A stretch of DNA of 64,000 nucleotides, from the NCBI GenBank assembly GCA_010094045.1, contig ML986631.1, forward strand, positions 83,088 through 147,087. The letters run 5' to 3'. The DNA comes from Lojkania enalia. Its lineage: Eukaryota > Ascomycota > Dothideomycetes > Pleosporales. Made by a program: the position numbers and the translations under genes. The notes under the pieces were generated by a model. That model saw only the letters and a list, made by a program, of their open reading frames with translations, had not been told where the DNA came from and ran no database searches. This document shows positions 36,469 to 48,636 of this stretch, in pieces. The first letter of the stretch is position 1, and every line of letters starts with the position of its first letter.

Positions 36469-39400
36469 GAAAAAGAGAAGAAAAAGAAAACGGGCGACAA
36501 AAAAAATTAAAAGAAGATCGGAATGGCCATAGCGTGTTAGAGACGTCTAAAGCGAGACGGTGTAGGCTATATGGCCGTGATCAGCGTAGTATTCATACGA
36601 GAAATACAAGCCCAGATGTTCTGCGGCAAATCTCAACGAGGATGTTAATCATCCAGAATCTCCTCTGGTCCTTAGTCCGGTGCTCTTTTTGTTGTCCGCT
36701 ACCTACAACGGGTCTGTTTTGAGAGCAAAGCCAGGGTGAAATAGCAATAACTGCTGATTGGACTCCGCCGGCAAATTAGAGATATACAATCGTATATATC
36801 GAGGCTGATCTTGAATCCGGGGAAGCTGGGGTGAAACCGGGTTATGCTACACGTTTCGATTTCTCACAGCAAGGCCAGAGCCCATTGTGGTACGTAATCT
36901 GATCATATGCTAAAAGCGATTAATTGAGCTTCGCTCATAGAGTAGTTCGTATCTAGACCTACCATCAATCAGCTCAGCTAATTTTCGAGAACCTAGTCTC
37001 TTCGTGAGTACTATATGCTCAATTTGTCCTGCGGAAGATAACCAGAGTCTTGTATGGGAGGCCGAAGCCGGTGCCTTTGTGCTGTAGGTTTGCGGCCATG
37101 GCGTCTCACCGGGTATATCTGGGCTTGGGGAGAGATGGCACACGACATACTTTCGGACCCACGGACCGCGAAACAGAGACCTTTCCCAGTCATACGTGAC
37201 TACTAAGGAAGCAATGACAGGTATTCAGGAAGAATAGTCGAGCTCCTTAAGGCATCAGGCATCATCCGGGGTGACGGCTGCCTAGTCAATGCCAGTCGAA
37301 TGACGGGTACGGGAATACTTTGGAAGAAGTCACCTCTGCGCATCATGGACGGCAGCATGCGCTGGAATGTTTGAACCCGGAATGCGGTAGCGATCGCCTG
37401 GCGCAAATGTTAAAGACGCGGGTTCGGTGGTGAAATGCCACGCACTGCTCCATTATTGCGAGGCTGTGGTCATGGTGGTCGCCAATTGTACAACGCATGA
37501 AACCGGCTATCACGCCTGCAAAGCGCGAAAGTGGTTGGTCGCACATGATTCTTGTGCGGCGAAGTGATTCGACGCAGGTTCGCAGATGACCTCGAGGAAG
37601 TGACTTTGTAAACAGTTGACGTAGCATCATTGCTAACCTTGCTGGTAACTCCAACGCCAAAGTGACTCGACACGCCTAATTCCCGAGCTGAAAGCTGGCA
37701 AAGATTGTCTTGAAGCGGCGCTGTATGTAGCGCAATTAACCTTCCATGTCCTTGTCCCTCGTGCCTCGTACCCCAGACGATGGCCCCACGGTGCAACACC
37801 TAGCCAACAATCCCTCGCACCGATGGTTGCATGGCTTCTAAAGGCACACCATGGTCGCGAGAGATTCGACAGTAACTCTTCGCAATGTTCCGCCTGCAAT
37901 TACCTCTCGGGCTGTGACACTTTGGTGGCGGAAAGTTGCTTCCTGAAGGGGCATGTCACCAAGAGGCGCGGAGAGATTCCTCGATGAGCGTTGGCGGAAA
38001 AAGTCGAGGACCATGTGATGTCTTGCGCAAGAGCGGAGCGTTTCGCACTGACAAGGCGAGCCTCCTCTCATATGGAAGGAACCTCTTAAGGCCACTTAGC
38101 AGAGTGCTCTAGGGCCGATCATAGTGAGGCTGTTCTAGTCAATACGGAACGGGATATACGACAACATCAGCTGCGACAAGCACAAAGGTTTGGCCGAGGG
38201 TCCAGAAGTCATAGCTGGTAGTGAGCTACACTATCAGCGAGGCGACCTTAGGCGTACCCATCGGGCTAGATAGTGACGCAGGGATCCTGGAGGAGCGAAA
38301 ATGGGCAAGAGAAACGCAGACGGAGAGGCTGGATTCGCTCCGCGTCGAGAAGGAACCCTTGCGCGTGCCGGTCACATGCGCGGCGGCTCCGCAAGCGCGT
38401 ATCAGAGATCGGTACGGAACGGCTGACTACTGGTCGTATCGTTCGGTATAATATTCGCCAGAGGCCCACCTCGTGACAGCGGGACGTGCGACGGATAGAT
38501 GCCATTAGAGACGCTCTGGCTCACGGCATGGCTCGCTCTGCCAGTGAGCGGGCAGTCCGAGCATTTACGGCGGCGACTCGGCGGCAGCAGGCCCAAACTG
38601 GACGCATTGCGCGTAGCGGCGACGGCGACAGCGGCATCAGTATAGATGTACTAGCACTCTGTACAGCATCTTGGAGAGCTTTTCGCGCGATTCCAATTCG
38701 GGGACAGCGCGTCAGCCCCTTCGCCGGTCATTCTGGAAGGATAACCTTTCTCGCACAGTCCTCCACCTGGGCAGGGCTTCCAGCCAGCGGTCATGTGCAG
38801 CTCCCCACGCCCAGACACGACGACGGCGTTTGAGCCCAACTGCTGGTGCGTAGGGGCTCCGTTGCGCGCTTGGACCTGCTGCCACGCGGGCGATTCAGAA
38901 AGCTCATGGTGGCGGAGGAGAGAGGGTCGGCGTGCGGCCGGCATGGGATGGGATGGGGAGACGCAAAATCATGGAGATGTGATAGGTACCGGCGTGTCTG
39001 AGGCGTGACGCACGGGCAGAATGGTATTGCGGACGGGGACGACGGGCGGTCGTCTACGGCATTGAACACAGCGGCCAATCGCCTACGGCCGCTGTGTGAG
39101 TCTATTAATATGCATGTATGTACTATTCAAATGGTAGAGAGGGAGCAAGAGAGAAGCCGCAGAGGCAGAGCAGGAGGCATGGCAGCTGGCGGGCAGCGGC
39201 CAGGCAGAGGCTGCGCAGGGCTCCAGCCAGAGCGAGCGGCGCCGGGGTGTCTCCGGCCGACGAGAGAGCAGGGGGCTAGGGGTAAGAGGACCTGGAAGAA
39301 GTCACAGTACTTGTCGCCGGGGGGGGGCGGTCTCGCTGGGGGCCGCTGGTTCGCTGCCGGCCATGAGTCTGGAGGCGTTTTCTGCGACAGGGGTCAAGTC

Positions 39401-39702
39401 CCGGCGTGACGGCGCGCTGATCAAGGGCCCCCCGGAGTGGGAGGAGGGTCGAAGAGTGGGTGGGTGTGCGCCCAGTCGTTGCGGTACCGTAGGGTAGTGC
39501 CGCCCACGGATTTATTATCTGACTTGCGCCTGCCCCATCGTCCCGAGAAAGGCCGCCATTGCTGCCATACACACATACTGCCCTACAGAACTCCCTCTAT
39601 ACTACTATACATACATCCATACTCGCTCGCACCGCGCCTGAGACGCTGCTACCCACCACCACCACTACCCCCAGGCACGCCGCGACACCCTCCTCCGAGT
39701 AC

Positions 39703-39732
39703 TACCACCACCGCCGCCGCCGCCGCCGCCTC
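39703..39732. repeat. Short CCACCG/CCG trinucleotide repeat in CT-rich leader
   Basis: ACCACCACCGCC followed by consecutive CCGs, about 310 bp upstream of the DUF1752 protein start, inside a strongly pyrimidine-rich stretch (39,560-39,790) such as often precedes transcription or translation starts of filamentous-fungal genes. Confidence 0.7.
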
Positions 39733-40045
39733 TCCTCTTCCACCACCACTGCTACCGTCCGCCGTTGCGCCGGGGCAGCACACCTATCTCTAACAACCCC
39801 CCGCCGGCCGCACTCCTTTTTGTTCTAATTCCCGTCGCTTGCCTCCCATGTGTGTGGTCATCGGCTGTTGACCTCGCGCGCCCAGATTCCTGGCCGCAGC
39901 CGATCCGTTGACGCAATCGCAACCTCAGGTTCGCCGACGAAAGCGGAGCCGCGACCCCATTGCACCCACAAAAGCCTGCCCCTCCAATAATTACACCCTC
40001 CACGCGCAGACCACCGCCACGGCTTCTGCTGCTGTCACAACGACA

Positions 40046-41938
40046 ATGCCCCTCCGCGCAGAGCGCCCTATTGTGCGCCTTGTCCCCGGCACAGTGCACA
40101 CCATCGAGACCCGGAATGTGGAGAACCTCTTTGGCCTCTGGTCAGGTACGACTCTCCCTCTTCTTCCTTTGACCGCCCGCGCTTTCATGTGCAGCCCCTG
40201 CAAGCTCAGCAGCCCAGCGCTGGCGTGCTTGCGCCTGCCGACTTTCATGTGAAGCGCGTGTCGCGCCCGCCCTTATCTGCAACCCCCGTCATATGAATCA
40301 TTCCCGCTGACGCCTCCGCTGCATGCAGTCTTTTCAAAATGCTCTCCCGCAATGGAAGATGGCAAACGGTACGAGAACATGGCCTGGCGACTTTGGGGTC
40401 GCGAGACTTTTTGCTGCGCACCTGACCATATAATACCACCCCGCTGGTCCTTCGAGCGCCCTCTGTCGAGCGAAGCCGAGGTCCCTGAGCTGTCCTCCAG
40501 CGTCGCCTCCGACGACTCTGTGGCCGACTGCGCCATCACCTCCACCACCACCCGTTCCAACTCGTCCTCCTCGCGGCCAGACCTCCGCCGCAACGACTCA
40601 ACCGACAGCCGTGCCCGTGGCAAGCACATCACACCCATCGACCTGGAAAAGGTCGTGAACTCAATACAGGAGAAGAGGCAGATCGAGCCTCTATCGCCCC
40701 TCCCTCCGCAGCTCTCGCAGACCCTTCCCATGCGCCAGAAACTGGTCGCCAGCGATACGACTCCCCGCCCTTCGTCGCCACCACCCGCCGCCCGCTTTGT
40801 GCCTGAATCATCCACATCCACAGTTGCTACCGCGCTTGGCAGCGAAGAGATGAGCCCTCCAGTAGGCTCTGAGGTAAGCACCGCGACAGATTTGAGCTCG
40901 CATAGCATTGTGCACGGCTTCGACCCTGCCCGCATCTCTACGTCCACCCGCTCCAGCACGAACCTCAACCCTACCCCCATCCTCAAGACGAGCGCCCACG
41001 CAAAACCGGAACCCACAAAAACGGAGCCAGCGAAGAAGAAGCAGCCAATGTTCATGCTCGGCGGATCATCAGATGAGGACAATGCCAGCTCGTTCGAGAA
41101 CTCAATGTACGCCGTAAAACGTAGCTCACTATCCGACAGCCTCAGGAAAAATGCTCCTGGCCTCCTCGGACGCAAAACCACCTCATTCAAGAACGAGGTT
41201 TCTACCCGTACCATCCACGACGCTATTTCATCCGAAGAGAGCGAGGAGGCAATTGAGAGCGAGAGCGAGGACGAGTCCGACAATGCGATTGAGGAGGACG
41301 ATTCTGACGAGGAGTGGGAGGACGACAACGAAGATAGCGGGCCATCAAGCGTGAATGACAACATGTTCCACAAGGTGGACTCGCGGCCAAATCTCACCTC
41401 TCGCCGGTCACTCCTCACTACATTGATGCATGAAGGCGACCGTGCCCAGGCCCTCCAGAATGCAGCTTCACAGTCTACGCCCGCAATTCGCCGGAGCCGA
41501 ATATCAACACCGAACGGTCCATCTACTGGAATTTCCCCCCAGGAAGACAGCGGCCTGATGATACGCCCTCAAGCTACACGCGCCAAGCCTATCATCATGA
41601 CAACGTCAAACGTGCATCCACCTGCTCTATCACCACGTACTACTCGCCGAAATATGCTCCAAACCGAATTGACACAATCTTTGAGACAAAACTTGCTGTG
41701 GGAGAGGCAGCAGAAGAATGCTACGACAAATGCCGTCAATAAACGTCATCAGAGCGCCGCTGCCTCAATTCCAGCGCTTCGCCGGGCGATGACTACAAAT
41801 GACATCAAGGGCCTCAACGCCTTCCCCCAACAGGCTATGAACAAGGCATCAACGTTCCGAGACCAAACGAAAAACAATAGTTCATTTAACGACTATTTCG
41901 ATCAGGGTCTCCAGGAATACCACCAAAAAGGCTGGTAG
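40046..41938 (+). CDS. GATA/areA-like DUF1752 + DUF3295 protein, 569 aa, probable regulator
   Basis: Two exons: 40,046-40,145 and 40,329-41,938, with a 183-nt intron (TCAG|GTACGA..TGCAG, phase 1) that closes the N-terminal domain. DUF1752 (the domain shared with the nitrogen regulator AreA) spans residues about 15-65: VENLFGLWS|VFSKCSPAMEDGKRYENMAW. The middle is Ser/Thr/Pro-rich and low complexity with an acidic tract (about 330-370, EESEEAIESESEDESDNAIE). The C-terminus is DUF3295-like: RRNMLQTELTQSLRQNLLWE, ending FNDYFDQGLQEYHQKGW. No GATA zinc finger is present, so it is not AreA itself. Related proteins have been linked to carbon/nitrogen signalling, but the role here is inference. An in-frame ATG at 39,908 would add 46 residues lacking family similarity. 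Long pyrimidine-rich leader. Confidence 0.88.
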
Positions 41939-43872
41939 TAGGTCGTTTATCTTATCTTTTACCAAAACCCCCCCCCCCCCCCCCCCTTTTTTTTTCTGCA
42001 TTTCCATTCTAGCGGCATTTACGGAAATTGGCATGGCTTATCTGGCGTTTTGATGGGTGTTTTTTTTTTTTTAATGCCTCTTACTGGGGTTTTCACATTT
42101 GCACCGGATGGCCAATCATGGGTAATGTTAGTCCCAAAACCTGTTTGATACCACAAGGGCATCGAGTATGCCTACGAGGCTACGAGTTTCCTACATTTTT
42201 CTTCACTACATTCGGACTCCAGGCAGTTTGTTCGACTTCCAAGATACGTCGCGGCTCACGCCTAGGTGGTTTGGGTCTACTTCACGGAGGTGGAGGAGCC
42301 CCGTTCGCTGGTCTGTACCATTATCTGCATTGTACTTTTACAGGCCTCCATATGGAGGAGCCATTATACCCTGTAGCAAGCTGAAGCTGCACTTCAATAG
42401 CATTACCGCAAATTCAGGTAGTAAGGTAATCAGTTAGGTACTTTATCCCCAAAAAAAAAGCAGATAGTTCCCACATTACTACGACTTCCAGCTTAGATGG
42501 TAGCGGTGACGGCTAACCAGAACAAACATGTGCAGCTAACTAGCATGTTGCTAGGCTCCAAGGTCTTTCTCTCTCAGCTTAACAAGGGGGATTCCTGTTC
42601 TCAACAAGATGCACGGTTGATACGAGAACGGGCATTGCTTCGCATGTTTCCTTTACCGCTTCTTCTGAATCATCTCACAAGGTGGGTGCCCAGAGAGCGC
42701 TTATGCACGCTGCGCTGTATGTTGTATGCATTGGCGGCCGGCACCAATGGCGGGAGTTGCTTAAGAGTGCCGGCTTATAGCGGGCGCAGACGAAGCGAGG
42801 GAACGACTATTTCTTGTTGCATCTGCCGCGAATGCTTGACTACGGGCGGGTGTCACCATGGCCGTGATGTCTCTGTTGTTATTGCTGACCGAGGCCGGCA
42901 AATACAATAATATCTACGAATTGAATTAGCCCGGGCATGCTAATATTGGGCACCTGAGTTGGGGAGGAGGCCCTCCGCGGCTATTGCCTGGGCCCCCCTT
43001 TCAACCTTGTGTCGTCTTCCCTCGGCCCGGCTTCCAGTCCACGGCGAAGAGATTTTGCAGGGCATGTGCCTGGGGGAGGGACGAGGGTGGGAACGAGGTT
43101 GTGACGACGCCTCGACGCCTCTTCATCACAGCAGAGCCACGGTGCTGCGGGCGGGCCGGCTCCTGTGATAGCAGCGGGAAGGAGTTATGTCTCGTGAGAC
43201 GGTCATTGTGCCTTCAGGCAGAAACGCAGCGGATAGGGTAGTGGGCTTGACAACGGATCGCCGTGAGCGATTCGAGATGGGAGCATGTCCTCCATGCAGA
43301 CAGTACATGTGGGGATCGTCGTTTGTCGAGTGATGTGTAGCGCGCGTAGTTCAGCCTTATGACTCAGGCTACAATACCTGGGAATTGCGTGTTGCCAAAA
43401 CCGTAGCCTGCCCTGCACTGGCAGGCGTCAATGCGATGACTGACTCTGATGACAGCTATGGTTGTGACTCTGGACCTCACTCGCAGACAGGGTGCCTGAT
43501 AGTACAACAACTCGAATGGGCTCGAGTCGCGATGCTCTGCGGTAGTCCTGGAGGTGGTGGTGCGAGCTGGAAACGGCAATTCCACTGTTATCATCGTTGC
43601 GATTCTCTACCTCTCCACATCCGGCGGCATCAGCATCATTCACGTCCTGGCTCCCCCAGCTGACCAAAAGCCTCGTCGCCTATCTGTCTTTCCCCCTTCG
43701 TTGCCTGCCTTGCCTCGCCAGTGCGTCGTCAGAACATCATCACATCCCGCTCCAGCTACCCCAGATTGTCCAGGCTCAGGTCAGCGCCCCAGCCTCAAGG
43801 CTCTCAGCGACGCGACGCTCTCTACGCTCAATATATCGGTCATTCGATTAACGAAATCACCCCCGCCCCAGC
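41939..43872. other. 1.9-kb intergenic region with C19-T9 tract; no supported gene
   Basis: Starts with the 3' flank of the DUF1752 gene, including C19 (41,968-41,986) followed directly by T9. Readings of 60-137 codons (for example 42,497-42,910) lack family features. The last ~300 bp are CT-rich (CCCCTTCGTTGCCTGCCTTG) and fit a promoter/leader for the zinc-finger gene. Confidence 0.55.
41968..41995. repeat. C19-T9 homopolymer tract
   Basis: Nineteen C followed by nine T, about 30 bp after the stop codon of the DUF1752 gene. Its length is unlikely to be exact in any assembly. It could affect 3' end formation, but nothing shows that. Confidence 0.9.
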
Positions 43873-46800
43873 ATGAGCGGCAATGCTTCATCAGGCACCG
43901 GCCTCGACAGCCCCCTCGATGCTCATGGTACGTCGAGTCGATGCGCTGGCACAAGTTAGCGCGCACACAGAGGTCATCTGCTCATCTCGTTCAGGGCTCT
44001 CGACCTGTGAATTGCCAGCTCCTCAGCCTCATCGACAGGGCCAAACGGCTCAACAGCCAGCTTTGCCACCGCGGATGCCTCGCTGTCGATATTTTGGTCA
44101 AAAGTCCGGTAATTTGCTGACCCCTTCCCGTCCTGTGATCACTGTGATATCGCAAGTTTTGTTTTCCCGTCACCTAATTCTCCGATTCCGTGCTTTCATT
44201 TGTCGCCCTCGTGGGGGTCTCGTCACCTGCACCAGGCGATGTCACACCTTTCGTCTCGCGAGCCTGCAACACTGACTTGTTCTTTTTCGCCAATGCTCTA
44301 GGGTGCAGATCCGGCGCAGCGTGTCCCTTTCGACATGAGGTTTTAGATACAGCTCAGCAATCGACTACCGCCGTGCAGCATAAGCCTGCAGGCAGATCTC
44401 GGCCATCTGGACCACTCCAGCAATCCGTGGGCGCGGAAAGAAGCCCCATTGTCTCGCCTAGGAGCACGGCAGGGCGCCAACATGCCGCTGTCAATACTTC
44501 TCGCATCACCGGTCGCCCCGTTCCCCAGTCTCAGCTCACAGACCCCAGGGCATATCAACTCGCCCAGGTTCGGCGCAGATATACCCCGGAGGAACGCGGC
44601 GAGGATGGAAGGACGACATTGACATTCCGCCTCCATCCGTCTGACCCTGATTTCCCTTTTGATATGGATGTGTTACATTGTTCTCTGCGGGTTCCGACTG
44701 ACTATCCGAATGGCGGTAGACCCACGCTCAGGGTGACCAACCCCGACATGGAGCGCGGATATCAAATCAACGTCGAGCGCGGCTTCGATAAGATAGTTGC
44801 AACATCCCCTTCCGCAACACTTCTTGCCCACCTCAATGCACTTGATAGGAACTTGGAATATCTGCTGTCGTCACAGAAAGCCGACACTATTAAAATTGTG
44901 TCCCATACAAAGCATATAGAGAAGGGTGAACCTTCAGGGCCCCCGCTTGTAGAAGACAGTTATCAGCCTCTCATCTCGTCTACCAAAGCGTCGACTACCT
45001 CTCAGCCGATAATAGGTCATTCAGCAGAACGGGTCTCGCAAGCTCGCCAAGTTCGAGAAATAGAGACCAGGCAACTAGAAGCTCGTCTTGGCAGACTTGC
45101 TCAATTCTCGAAATCGACAGATGGCCTGACATACACAATACCTATCGGAGCCGCCAGGAGAGGAGAGTTACCCGTAGAATTGCAAGCTATGAAGCTTATC
45201 AAGCTTGTTGTACCCGCGGACTATGATCTAACCCCATGCCAGATCGAATTAGTTGGGGTTTCTGGCAATTCCAAGTCCATAGTGGAAGAGGCCTTCATAA
45301 CAAGAGTATTGCAAGGTCCGCGTGTCTCTCTTTTAAACCACATAAATCATTTATCCCAAAACATGCATATAATGGCAAGGGAGATATCCAAATTTCGGTC
45401 GCCCAATATGGCCCGGAGGTCTTCTCTTTCAACAATACCCGACAGCTCAAAGCCTCAATCTGTTGGAAGTGCACGTGAAGCAGTAGCCATCACACAAGTA
45501 TCTGACCGCCCGCACGTCGTCGTAATTCCTCGCCCTGAGGAATGGCAGGCTGGCATCGACGATGATGGTAAAAGTTCAGATAGTCTATCGGAAGACGACT
45601 ATGGCATAGCGGATACCACTGGAACGGAGCACCCGCCATCTCTATCTACAGAATCCGCTAATCCGGAAAGGGGGGTCATGATTTCCTTTCCCCATCTCGA
45701 ACTACACGGGATTGAACTCCTGGAGATTGGAACATTAAATATCACAGTAAAGTGCGAGCGTTGCAAAGATGTACAAGATATTTCAAACCTCAAGAAAAAC
45801 AATGTTGGGGCTGATTCTTGCAAGAAATGCGCCAATCCTTTTGCCCTAAGTATAGCCATGTGAATATTTTGCGATTACGTGCTGACGTCTCTAAGGTTTT
45901 AGACCGGAGCTCATGCATGTTAACTCTGTCTGCGCCGGATATCTTGATCTAGATGGCTGCACAGTAGTTGATATGTTGCCAAGGCAATCACCCAAGACGT
46001 TCTATTTCTACGTGACCTAGTCTAAATTTGCTCCAGTTCCTTTATACCAACTTGCGCAGAGTGCTCTACCGAGCATACGCGGTCGGGGGTCACTTCCGTA
46101 AGGGGAGAGACATTGTTCGCATTTTGCCGTGAATGCCATAAGAAAATGAGTATGATAGTCCTCGAGCTGCTATTGTGACTGCATGTGCTGATAGTCATAT
46201 CACTAACTCACAATCTTGATAGCCTTTCGACTTCCAGAGATTAAGTTTTTGAGACTCAGCCCTGGTATAGGTAAGAAATTTCACTTGCCATGATCGTAAT
46301 CAAGGACAGCCAAGGCGCTAGCCGATATCTCCCCGTCAACAGAATGTGGTATGCCCGAACACCAGTGACTGACATACTGGCAGTACGTGCAAGTTCAGTG
46401 CCAGGCAAAAAGGTGTGTACAACGCCACATCGAATCTGTCACATGCCCTTCACAAACTTAAGTTTGATGGCTATTAATTTGTCTGTATAGCGTTTGGAGA
46501 ACTTGGGTATCGTTGCAGGTCACGAATTAGCGAACCGTGGACGATGCTCTCACTACAAGAAGAGCTACCGATGGTTCAGGTTCGTCCTCACTCATTACCG
46601 TAGCCTATTGTAACAAAAACGCCTCACAAGGACGCTTTAGGTTTTCGTGTTGCAACAAGGTATACCCTTGCGACAGGTACGCTACCACGGCTTCACAATT
46701 GCATCAATTCGTCGATGCATCGTTTCAATATTAAGTCGTTAACGTGAGCGGACAGATGCCATGACCAGGCATCCGATCACCCCATCGAACACGCCAACCG

Positions 46801-48184
46801 CATGATATGGTACGTATAAGTCTCGAGATCCAGCTACTCCGTATGGGATGCAATTTCCCATCGCGAGATGTTTCGACCGATGACATGTGTGTTGTTGGGG
46901 ATGTTATCCACCCCGCAATTCCTGTATTCGGTTTGGCGAGTCATTCCCCGCAATCTGTCCCTGTGGCTTTGCGCCCGTCAAACCTCGCACCACGGTTTGC
47001 CTTTCTCATCCCTAGTTCCTTAGTTAGCGATGCAAATTTCGTGACTCTGCTGACTGCCAATTAGTGGGTTTTGTAAGTCATACTTTGTCTGATGCTGGTC
47101 GCTAGCAAAGTCCAAATACCTAAGGCAGGTACTAACATGTGAATGCCGCAACAGGCTCCAGGGAGCAGAATTATCGACCCAAAGACTGTGGCATTTGCCA
47201 TGCCTGGCTAACTGCCAAGCCTGGTAAAGGTTTTTGGGAAGGCGGCCAAGGTACGTATCGCAGTATATTCTTAGACCTTTCTTCACCATTACGCGGCCCG
47301 GAGAATTCTCGCATGTGAGGGCCCGCCAATGCATCTTTCACAGACGATCCGGCTAGGTATATGCACGCATCTTTCCAGAAGTCACGGACAGGGGATATCG
47401 GATTCGCTACCACACGGCAAGTGGCCGAACTCCCACAACACCAAAACAAGTTAAGGACTCCCGGCCTCGCCGCTCATCATTAGAGCTTCATCAGGAGCTT
47501 GTGACTCACCGCTATAAACTTTTTACCATGCCATATTTTGCGTCCAGGGATGGGTCATGATATGTACGGGCATCCTCTGATTATCGGACTTACGGCAATG
47601 TTCCTGATTCCCCGAAACACTACGAAACTTAATTTTCCGGATCATTCCCAAAACAGCAATGTAGGTCCGTGAGTGTGAAAACTGCGACTCACGCTCGCTA
47701 GGAAGACGTTGCTACGGGCACATCATAGCCTCCATGCAAATCCCCTAGTCCCGGATCCGCAGATTGCACGTGTGTCGCAGATCGCGACTCCGATAGGGCT
47801 GACTTCGTTGGCCATCGGGGCCGGCGCAGGGAATCGAATCGCCTACCGGGTGAGCTTGTGACACGGATCCGGATGCCTGACCAAGAAAAACAAACTCTAT
47901 TGTGTTCAAACCTCGCGTTTTTCTACCCGACCCCGCTCATCAGCGCCTTGATTGACGTGAGCATTACTGATGATCTACGTTTGTGCGTATGCAGGTACGA
48001 GGGACAAAGTTAAGATGTCCCGAAAAGGTAAGCCGAAATACCCCAATCGCCAACCTCCTCCATCAGAATCCGCGCAATAGTCTTTCGACAAACAAGAAAA
48101 TAGACTCATGCATCAGGCTTTCCTAACAAAGAAATAGACCCACGAAAGTACAAGCGCAGCCAGGGTTCCAAACCCCCGGCTTAG
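43873..48184 (+). CDS. CCCH + CHY-type zinc-finger protein, 785 aa, 14 exons
   Basis: Exons: 43,873-43,927; 43,995-44,108; 44,302-45,849; 45,896-45,983; 46,037-46,149; 46,223-46,270; 46,384-46,412; 46,491-46,579; 46,641-46,676; 46,756-46,809; 47,065-47,072; 47,155-47,250; 47,995-48,027; 48,138-48,184. They sum to 786 codons and every junction keeps frame. Domains: CCCH finger C49-x8-C58-x5-C64-x3-H68 (CRYFGQKSGCRSGAACPFRH), RWD-like part (about 155-250), two CxxC pairs (CERC..CKKC, CAEC..CREC), then the CHY finger from Cys684-Ser-His-Tyr through RFRFSCCNKVYPCDRC and HANRMICGFCSREQ, ending in a basic tail (MSRKDPRKYKR). The domain set matches a conserved but poorly studied ascomycete family; RNA binding by the CCCH finger is inference. 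Oddities: one GC-AG intron (45,984-46,036), an 8-nt exon, and a 744-nt intron. Confidence 0.9.
47065..47072 (+). other. 8-nt microexon (exon 11) of the CHY zinc-finger gene
   Basis: TGGGTTTT lies between ATTAG and GTAAGT. It joins ..ATATG upstream and GCTCCAGG downstream to give Cys-Gly-Phe-Cys, the CxxC that the CHY family has at this point. Both cysteine codons are split by introns. The next intron (47,073-47,154) has a perfect TACTAAC branch site. Without this exon the sequence cannot be joined in frame. Confidence 0.85.
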
Positions 48185-48636
48185 AAAAAAGGAAATTAAT
48201 AGGGAAGATAGTAAGGGAGTGGAAAAAGGTTTCAGTGTACGGTTGCATGGTTGCTAAGAGGTGGGGTTGGGCGGCGGAGGGGCAAAAACGAGACGGAAAC
48301 AAAACGTGTTCCGCCTTCTTCCGATTTGTATGTATAGTTTTATACGGTGCAGTACGGGTCTAGTCTAGCATTCCGATCCATCCCATCTCACAGACAGATT
48401 CCAACACTCCCGCTGTGGAGCCTAGCCAAATACAGCGCAGCATAGTACGCAAGTAGCCAACAGTCCAATCCCGTCCATTCTCCTTTCCTTTCTCCTAATA
48501 CCGTAACAACAATTCCAAAGCGGATCATTCGTCCGGTGAACGCGGACGAGCGGGCAATTTGACAGCCCGTTGCAACCATAGTACAGTTCACCGACACGCA
48601 GCACAATCCACAAACTAGCCTGTTTTATTCTATTTT

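Larger units (their letters stand above)
29894..40045. other. 10.2-kb stretch without a supported gene, normal GC
   Basis: This is the largest gene-free stretch outside the repeat block. Unlike that block it keeps normal CpA/TpG content and is not RIP-mutated. The longest readings (34,215-34,715 minus; 34,909-35,541 minus; 35,750-36,268 plus) are 166-210 codons with no family features, biased Arg/Pro/Ser content typical of chance frames in GC-balanced DNA, and overlap on the other strand. It includes homopolymer runs (G12 at 35,445; A28 at 36,441) and a CT-rich, CCG-repeat region just before the DUF1752 gene (39,560-39,790). It may be a long regulatory/5'-UTR region, non-coding transcripts, or decayed genes. 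Confidence 0.5.

Noticed and set aside
40273..41418. 381-codon minus-strand frame
   Set aside because: It is the antisense shadow of the DUF1752 gene: its Ser-rich sequence mirrors the acidic/Ser tracts of the real frame, and the plus strand has the family domains.
45896..46736. Idea that the CHY gene is a pseudogene because its long frame stops at 45,863
   Set aside because: The stop lies in a 46-nt intron; eleven more exons close in frame and restore the whole CHY finger.
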